Positions 21,617 through 25,492 of a stretch of DNA of 25,492 nt are shown here, piece by piece. How positions within the stretch are numbered: the first letter of the stretch is position 1; the number at the start of each line of letters is the position of its first letter. Under the pieces are notes generated by a model. It was given only the letters and a program-made list of their open reading frames with translations. It did not search any database and was not told the origin of the DNA. The position numbers and the translations under genes were made by a program. Source of the stretch: an uncultured Megasphaera sp. (lineage in GTDB: Bacteria; Bacillota; Negativicutes; Veillonellales; Megasphaeraceae); NCBI GenBank assembly GCA_902464195.1, contig CABQJB010000005.1, forward strand, positions 1 to 25,492, written 5' to 3'.

Positions 21617-22519
21617 ATGATGATAAAAAAACTGGTTACTTTTGAAGACCTCGGTTTCGTTCAATGGGGCGTCCTGAATGAAGCGGAAGATGGCGTATAC
21701 GGTGCCATCGCTTTGGAAGAAGCTTTTTTCACACCCCTTCCGGAAACGATGCTGGAATTCATCCGGCAGGGCAACGACGGCCTGCTGGCCCTGGCTGACG
21801 CACTGGAACAGAATGAAAAGACCGGCGCTGTCAAGGCGAAACCGCTGGACACGGTACGCATCATGGCGCCGATTCCCCATATGGAACGGAATATTTTCTG
21901 CATCGGCAAGAATTATACGGAACATATCGCCGAATTCGATAAGACGGCTATGCCCAAACCGCCGAAATACCCGGTCATCTTCACCAAGGCTACGTCGTCG
22001 GTCATCGGCCCGGATGACCTCATCGACCCTCATACGAACGTCACATCCCAAGTCGACTATGAAGGCGAACTGGCCGTCATCATCGGCAAGGAAGGTTCGG
22101 ATATCACCGTTGGCGAAGCCATGGACCATGTATACGGCTTTACCATCCTCAACGACGTCACGGCGCGGGACCTGCAGGCGAACCACGTCCAGTGGTTCCA
22201 CGGCAAAAGCCTGGATACGTTCTGCCCTATCGGGCCGTATATCCTCCTGCGCGATGCCGCTCCCGACACGTTCGACATCGTCACGAAAGTCAACAATGAA
22301 GTCCGTCAGGACGGCTCGACAGGCGAATTCATCTTCACCATCCCCGAGCGATCCACACCATCCTCCCAGGGTACGACCCTCTTCCCGGGCGACATCATCG
22401 CTACGGGTACGCCCAGTGGCGTCGGCGTCGGCTTCAACCCGCCCCGCTTCCTCCACTCCGGCGACACCGTAGAAATCACCATCCCCGCCATCGGGACATT
22501 GAAGAATAAAGTGAAATAA
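21617..22519 (+). CDS. fumarylacetoacetate hydrolase family protein
   Basis: 300 residues. FAH-family enzymes hydrolyse or decarboxylate C-C bonds of 2-oxo acids (acylpyruvases, 2-hydroxyhepta-2,4-diene-1,7-dioate isomerase, oxaloacetate tautomerase); the exact substrate cannot be read here. An N-terminal ~85 residues precede the catalytic fold. Core motifs: IFCIGKNYTEHIAEF, VDYEGELAVIIGKEG (metal-binding Glu pair), GFTILNDVTARDLQ (Asp), GKSLDTFCPIGPY, and FPGDIIATGTPSGVGVG. Between the last two, the usual EL/AIHTIL-SQG stretch reads PERSTPSSQG because of a compensated frameshift (see findings). AAAGGAG lies 10 bases before the ATG. Single-gene unit with its own promoter and terminator. Confidence 0.92.
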   Translation: MMIKKLVTFEDLGFVQWGVLNEAEDGVYGAIALEEAFFTPLPETMLEFIRQGNDGLLALADALEQNEKTGAVKAKPLDTVRIMAPIPHMERNIFCIGKNYTEHIAEFDKTAMPKPPKYPVIFTKATSSVIGPDDLIDPHTNVTSQVDYEGELAVIIGKEGSDITVGEAMDHVYGFTILNDVTARDLQANHVQWFHGKSLDTFCPIGPYILLRDAAPDTFDIVTKVNNEVRQDGSTGEFIFTIPERSTPSSQGTTLFPGDIIATGTPSGVGVGFNPPRFLHSGDTVEITIPAIGTLKNKVK

Positions 22520-22545
22520 GCCATTTTAAGTGGTTAGTGACTAGT

Positions 22546-22595
22546 AGTTAGTGGTTAGCGGACGGTTTTAAATTTAAAGCTTTTCTCTGCAAACT
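22546..22595 (+). repeat. 50-bp intergenic repeat, copy 2
   Basis: Starts AGTTAGTGGTTAGCGG, ends TTTTCTCTGCAAACT; 46 of 50 identical to 11883-11932. It lies between the FAH stop and its terminator. Confidence 0.9.
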
Positions 22596-22603
22596 TAATA
22601 CGC

Positions 22604-22656
22604 AAAAAGAGGATGTCGCATTATGCATTTTTACATAATGCGACATCCTCTTTTTT
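22604..22656 (+). terminator. strong terminator after the FAH-family gene
   Basis: A perfect 22-bp stem (starting AAAAAGAGGATGTCGC, closing at 22625/22634) with an 8-base loop and a T6 run. Symmetric A and T tracts let it work in both directions, so it may also stop transcripts from the convergent permease gene. Contains ATGTCGCA. Confidence 0.95.
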
Positions 22657-22664
22657 GTCATATG

Positions 22665-22739
22665 AAACCTCTCCGGCCCTTCGGGCCACCTCCCCTATAA
22701 TTGGGAGGCTTGGCGGGCTTGCCACGTGCAAGCCCTTAC
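22665..22739. repeat. palindrome-rich intergenic element (GGCCCTTCGGGCC type)
   Basis: Three consecutive palindromes: GGCCC-TTC-GGGCC (22675-22687), CCTCCC / GGGAGG (22689-22708) and GGGCTTG / CAAGCCC (22715-22734), starting AAACCTCTCC. I associate this CTCTCCGGCCCTTCGGGCC type of element with a repeat common in intergenic DNA of gut Firmicutes; from memory, not checked. Confidence 0.6.
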
Positions 22740-22756
22740 AGGACGGAGCTTACGAA

Positions 22757-24148
22757 CTACGAATGGCTGCTTTCTTTCTGCAAGAGGCTGTGTTTACGTC
22801 CGTAGACCATGTAGATGATGAGGCCCAGGATGGTCCAGCCTGTGAACAGCATCAGCGTATGCGGCGACAGTTCGGAGAAGATGAAGGCGCAGCAGATGAA
22901 GCCCAGCGGAGCGATGACGTGGACAGCCGGGCAGCGGAATCCGCGCGGATGGTCCGGATAGAGCCGGCGCAGGACGAGGATGCCGACGCAGGAGCAGAGA
23001 AAGGCGAAAATCGTACCGGCACTGCATGTTTCAGCGACGATGTGGATCGGTGTGAAACCGGTGATGCAGGCGACGATGATGCCAATAACGATCTGGATGA
23101 TATACGGCGTATGGAACTTCGGATGAACCTTGTAGAGGCTCATGGGCATGAGGCCGTCACGGCTCATCGAGTAGAGAGCCCGGCTCTGCGCGAAGAGCAT
23201 GCCCAGGACGACCGTCGACAGACCACAGATAGCGCCCGTACCGACGATGGCCGAACCGAGATGGAGACCGATGTATTCCAGGACGAACGACGCCGGTGCT
23301 GCCGTATCGAGCATGGGATACGGGACGACGCCAGTCATGGCCGCACAGACAGCGATGTACAGGATCGTACAGATGGCCAGGGCCGAAATAATGCCGATAG
23401 GCATGTCGTGCTTCGGATTCTTCGTTTCTTCGGCTGCCGTTGACAAGGCATCGAAGCCCAGGTAAGCGAAGAAGAGGACGGCCGTGCCGGCAAAGACGCC
23501 GTGGATGCCATAGGGCAGGAACGGCTGCCAGTTCATCGGTTCGATGTGCGGTGCCGCCAGGAAGAGGAAGAGGAAAATCGTCCCGATCTTGACGTATACC
23601 AAAATGCGGTTGACGTGAGCGCTTTCGCGGACGCCGACGACGAGGAGTGCCGTCGCCAGGACGACGATGAGGACCGCCGGCAGATTGATGAGTCCGCCGT
23701 CAGCCGGCACAGCCGTCAAGGCTTTCGGCAAGTCGATGCCGCAGGAATGAAGGATACCGACGAAGTAGGCCGACCAGCCGCCAGCTACGGCGCTGGCGCC
23801 GACCGAGTATTCCAGGATGAGGCTCCAGCCGACCCACCAGCCAAAGATTTCACCGAGCGACGCATAGGCATAGGTGTAGGAGCTGCCGGATACGGGCAGA
23901 AACGAAGCCAGTTCGGAATAAGCAAGACAGACAAAAGCACAGGTAATAGCAGCGAAGACGAAGGATAACATCAGGCCGGGACCGGCGTATTTCGCCGCGC
24001 CGATACCGGTGAGGACGAAAATCCCCGTCCCGATGATGATACCCAGGCCCATGAGGGTAATATCGAAGGCGCCGAGGGCCTTGTTCAATTTCTTTTCCTG
24101 CGTATGGGCCAGCAAGTCATCGAAGGATTTGCGGCGTAAGATATTCAT
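22757..24148 (-). CDS. APC superfamily amino-acid permease (cationic amino acid transporter-like)
   Basis: 463 residues from the ATG at 24148, which has GGGAGG about 7 bases upstream (that SD lies inside the longer frame to 24163). About 12 membrane segments. The first helix has the unwound substrate motif GLGIIIGTGIFVLTG; later FVCLAYSELASFLPVSGSSY and FFAYLGFDALSTAAEETKNP are typical of the CAT/YfnA-type group (amino acid uptake or exchange by proton symport). The charged N terminus (RRKSFDDLLAHTQEKKLNKA) matches this subgroup. It starts 17 bases after the brnQ stop, so the two carriers are probably co-transcribed. The exact substrate is not readable. Confidence 0.93.
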   Translation of the reverse strand: MNILRRKSFDDLLAHTQEKKLNKALGAFDITLMGLGIIIGTGIFVLTGIGAAKYAGPGLMLSFVFAAITCAFVCLAYSELASFLPVSGSSYTYAYASLGEIFGWWVGWSLILEYSVGASAVAGGWSAYFVGILHSCGIDLPKALTAVPADGGLINLPAVLIVVLATALLVVGVRESAHVNRILVYVKIGTIFLFLFLAAPHIEPMNWQPFLPYGIHGVFAGTAVLFFAYLGFDALSTAAEETKNPKHDMPIGIISALAICTILYIAVCAAMTGVVPYPMLDTAAPASFVLEYIGLHLGSAIVGTGAICGLSTVVLGMLFAQSRALYSMSRDGLMPMSLYKVHPKFHTPYIIQIVIGIIVACITGFTPIHIVAETCSAGTIFAFLCSCVGILVLRRLYPDHPRGFRCPAVHVIAPLGFICCAFIFSELSPHTLMLFTGWTILGLIIYMVYGRKHSLLQKESSHS

Positions 24149-24165
24149 AAATGTGCCTCCCATCC

Positions 24166-25492
24166 TTACTGACTAGCTTTGCTTGAAGAAACAGCGGCTT
24201 TCCAAATGAAACCGATGATGAACCCAGCGATGGTGAAGCTGATCCAACCCATGCCCAGTGTGTGGAGCGGCACCATGGTATTGAAGATATTATCGATAGG
24301 TCCTAAGGAAATCTTCGCCGTCTGGAGCCCCGTGACCAATGCCGGGATGAGCGTCAGGCCGATGGTCCAGGCGTAGACACACTGCCGTCCATCAAAGAGA
24401 TTGTTGAGGAAGGTCAGGATGATGATAGCGACGACGAGAGGATAAATGAACATCAAGACCGGAATAGCGGCGACGATGATGGTCTTCAGGCCGAACATGG
24501 CAACGAAGAAAGAAATGACCGTAAAGATGGTGACCCATTTCTTATAGCCGATATTGCCGACGAGTTCATTGAAATACGTAGCGCACGACGTAATCAGGCC
24601 GATGGACGTCGATAAGCAGGCCAGGAGTACGATGACGGCCAGGATGACAGCCCCGACGTTACCGAAGAGGATCATAGCGCTCTTGGAAAGGACCGGTGCA
24701 CCTGTTTCCTGGATACCGAAAGCGGCGACGCTGTCGGCACCGATCTTGGCGATGAAGATGTAGACGAAAGCCAGGCAGCTGACGGCAATGAGGCCGGCCT
24801 TAAAGACTTCCTTAGTGATAGCCGACGGTTCCGTAGCGCCGTCTTCCATGACGAATTCAATGACCAGGATGGCGAAGACCAGCGAGGCGATAGCGTCCAT
24901 CGTGTTGTAGCCATCGAGGATGCCCTGTACGGCAGCGATGCTGGCTGTTGCATAAGCAGCAGTCGGTTCCTGCGGCGAGCCGAGGGGCGTAATGAAAGAT
25001 TTGGCGATGAGCAGCAAGATTGTCAGCAGCAGAGCCGGTGTCAGGATTTTGCCGATGCGGTCGACCAGTTTCTGCGGCGATACGGAGAGCCAGAAGGAAA
25101 TGACGAAGAACAGGACCAAAAAGCCCGTCATGATCATGTCATTGCCACCGCCCTGCAAGAAGGGACGGACGGCGATTTCATAAGAGACGCTGCCCGTACG
25201 GGGAATGGCGAAGAACGGCCCGATAGTCAGATAACAGATGACCGTAAAGAAAAGGCCGTATGCCGGGTGGACGCGGCTTGCCAGTTCCTGCAAGTTCTTA
25301 CAGCCAGAATAGCCCATAGCCAGGACCCCGGCCAGCGGAAGGCCGACGCCGGTGACGACGAAGCCCAGGACAGCCCACCAGACATTCGAGCCGGCAGCCT
25401 GCCCCATGGCAGCCGGGAAGATCAGGTTCCCTGCACCAAAGAACAATGCAAACAACATCAAGCCAATAGCAATCGTTCTGTTTCCTTTATTT
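24166..25492 (-). CDS. brnQ: branched-chain amino acid carrier BrnQ (LIVCS family), start beyond the window
   Basis: Partial: the frame is open to the right edge (NKGNRTIAIGLMLFALFFGA), so the true start lies a few codons outside; an internal TTG at 25461 is not the start, as it falls inside the conserved first helix. About 442 residues are visible, close to the full ~430-450. 12 membrane segments; LFFGAGNLIFPAAMGQ is the family's first-helix signature (Na+-coupled uptake of Leu, Ile, Val). Followed 17 bases on by an APC permease, suggesting an amino-acid uptake operon, consistent with an amino-acid-fermenting lifestyle. Confidence 0.95.
   Translation of the reverse strand, partial: NKGNRTIAIGLMLFALFFGAGNLIFPAAMGQAAGSNVWWAVLGFVVTGVGLPLAGVLAMGYSGCKNLQELASRVHPAYGLFFTVICYLTIGPFFAIPRTGSVSYEIAVRPFLQGGGNDMIMTGFLVLFFVISFWLSVSPQKLVDRIGKILTPALLLTILLLIAKSFITPLGSPQEPTAAYATASIAAVQGILDGYNTMDAIASLVFAILVIEFVMEDGATEPSAITKEVFKAGLIAVSCLAFVYIFIAKIGADSVAAFGIQETGAPVLSKSAMILFGNVGAVILAVIVLLACLSTSIGLITSCATYFNELVGNIGYKKWVTIFTVISFFVAMFGLKTIIVAAIPVLMFIYPLVVAIIILTFLNNLFDGRQCVYAWTIGLTLIPALVTGLQTAKISLGPIDNIFNTMVPLHTLGMGWISFTIAGFIIGFIWKAAVSSSKASQ

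Overview
The window is a chromosomal segment that looks like a Negativicutes genome (diderm Firmicutes), most likely Megasphaera or a close relative. I infer this from the rpsB-tsf-pyrH-frr-uppS-cdsA-dxr order with a short EF-Ts, Firmicutes-type SD sequences and promoters, a DUF4321-maf-radC block, and a BrnQ/APC pair, all in fairly GC-rich coding DNA. No rRNA, tRNA, CRISPR array, intact insertion sequence or replication origin was seen.

Layout. (1) 1-5101, minus strand: ribosomal protein S2, EF-Ts, UMP kinase, ribosome recycling factor, a small unknown protein, undecaprenyl diphosphate synthase, CDP-diglyceride synthase and the start of DXP reductoisomerase. Two hairpins divide the run, between rpsB and tsf and between tsf and pyrH. 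(2) 5326-11818: a membrane-anchored DUF348-G5-3D cell-wall protein, then a polyphosphate locus: PPK1 with an upstream Ppx/GppA-HD paralogue whose key residues are altered, and a divergent Ppx/GppA-HD protein that looks catalytically intact. (3) 12264-15171, minus: a three-gene ABC importer of the FecCD/BtuCD class (ATPase, permease, lipoprotein), followed by an EFR1-type flavodoxin/ferredoxin protein (15356-16117). (4) 16224-19554, minus: radC, maf, a DUF4321 membrane protein and glnS. (5) 19555-21616: an accessory island. It holds an AT-rich JAMM/MPN-domain gene that looks like the severed C-terminal end of a phage head-morphogenesis (MuF-like) protein, coupled to a 50-residue Lys/Pro-rich ORF, between two near-identical ~26-bp repeats and among intergenic repeats. 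(6) 21617-25492: a fumarylacetoacetate-hydrolase-family enzyme (+), then an amino-acid permease (minus) and a BrnQ carrier (minus) cut by the window edge.

Most of the window is housekeeping. The parts that deserve attention are: the degenerate Ppx/GppA paralogue next to PPK1; the JAMM-domain remnant with its overlapping mini-ORF and flanking repeats; intergenic repeat families shared between 11.8-12.3 kb, 19.7 kb and 21.0-22.7 kb; a recurring TGTCGCA motif inside terminator hairpins; and a short, internally compensated frameshift in the FAH-family gene. I did not find a clearly new multi-gene defence or biosynthetic system. The best candidates for something undescribed are the JAMM/mini-ORF pair and the PPK1-pseudo-exopolyphosphatase pair.
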